DNA of 5,345 bases from Rhodospirillales bacterium (GTDB lineage Bacteria; Pseudomonadota; Alphaproteobacteria; Rhodospirillales; Defluviicoccaceae): positions 1 to 5,345 of the forward strand of contig JAHCKI010000185.1 in assembly GCA_026125865.1 (NCBI GenBank), read 5' to 3'. The position numbers were made by a program, and so were the translations under genes. Positions 5,215 through 5,345 of the stretch are shown here, one piece after another; within the stretch, counting starts at the first letter, position 1; each line of letters starts with the position of its first letter. The notes beneath the pieces are model-generated. The model was not told where the DNA came from. It saw only the letters and a list, made by a program, of their open reading frames with translations, and ran no database searches.

Positions 5215-5345
5215 TTACTCGGCGGTGACCATGAGCTTGTAGTCGGGTGTCGGGTTCAGGGGGCAGGAGTAGAGGTACTCACCCGGCTTCAGTTCGACGG
5301 TATAGTCATTGGATTTGCCTTCGGTGAGACCGCCTCCGGAAACGC
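5215..5345 (-). CDS. C-terminal part of a cupredoxin-like protein, N-terminus outside the window
   Basis: The last 42 residues and the stop TAA (5215-5217) are in the window; the 5' part lies beyond 5345. The end reads LTEGKSNDYTVELKPGEY, then LYSCPLNPTPDYKLMVTAE. This has the form of the final strands of a small cupredoxin: a polar strand, a x-P-G-x-Y turn, a strand ending in Cys, a loop, and a last strand with Met. In plastocyanin-type type 1 copper sites the loop carries Cys, His and Met. Here Cys27 and Met38 of the visible part are present but no His lies between them (Asn30 is at the plastocyanin His position), so the copper site is either altered or absent. The call is based on pattern only; a beta-sandwich protein of another kind is possible. 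It is 129 nt upstream of the NPC-repeat gene in the same direction. Confidence 0.55.
   Translation of the reverse strand, partial: VSGGGLTEGKSNDYTVELKPGEYLYSCPLNPTPDYKLMVTAE

Overview
The window looks like chromosomal DNA from a GC-rich alphaproteobacterium, probably near the Rhodospirillales. This rests on gene content and order (an NDUFAF5-type methyltransferase divergent from ComF, glutaredoxin 3 and a Nit-type amidohydrolase, with SfsA nearby) and on GC-rich third codon positions. No database search was possible, so the taxonomic placement is an inference.

Layout. Positions 1-1636 hold a leftward pair: an NDUFAF5-like SAM-dependent methyltransferase (728-1636) followed by sfsA (1-696, cut by the window edge just before its stop). 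A short AT-rich divergent gap follows. Positions 1718-3733 hold a rightward three-gene cluster: a ComF-family phosphoribosyltransferase, glutaredoxin 3 (grxC) and a Nit1-like carbon-nitrogen hydrolase, closely spaced. This cluster meets a leftward gene of unknown function (3745-4452, 235 residues, His-rich motif) tail to tail, with a hairpin across the junction. After about 280 bases of non-coding DNA, which includes a perfect 12-bp hairpin, come two more leftward genes. One (4735-5085) encodes a small secreted protein with seven Asn-Pro-Cys repeats. The other (5215-5345, C-terminal part only) encodes a protein with a cupredoxin-like ending.

How the genes may work together. The left and centre form a housekeeping neighbourhood: respiratory complex I assembly (by homology to NDUFAF5), thiol redox control (Grx3) and repair of deaminated glutathione (Nit1-like), with ComF and SfsA as nucleic-acid-related neighbours. 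GrxC and the Nit1-like enzyme share a glutathione theme. The right end has a different theme: an exported Cys-rich repeat protein beside a cupredoxin-like protein, which suggests metal (copper) handling in the envelope. That is an inference from composition and adjacency. Several genes lack a usable ATG, and sfsA and grxC are best started at TTG codons with good Shine-Dalgarno sequences. I saw no mobile element, CRISPR array, tRNA or rRNA. The least described items are the NPC-repeat/cupredoxin-like pair and the His-rich unknown protein.
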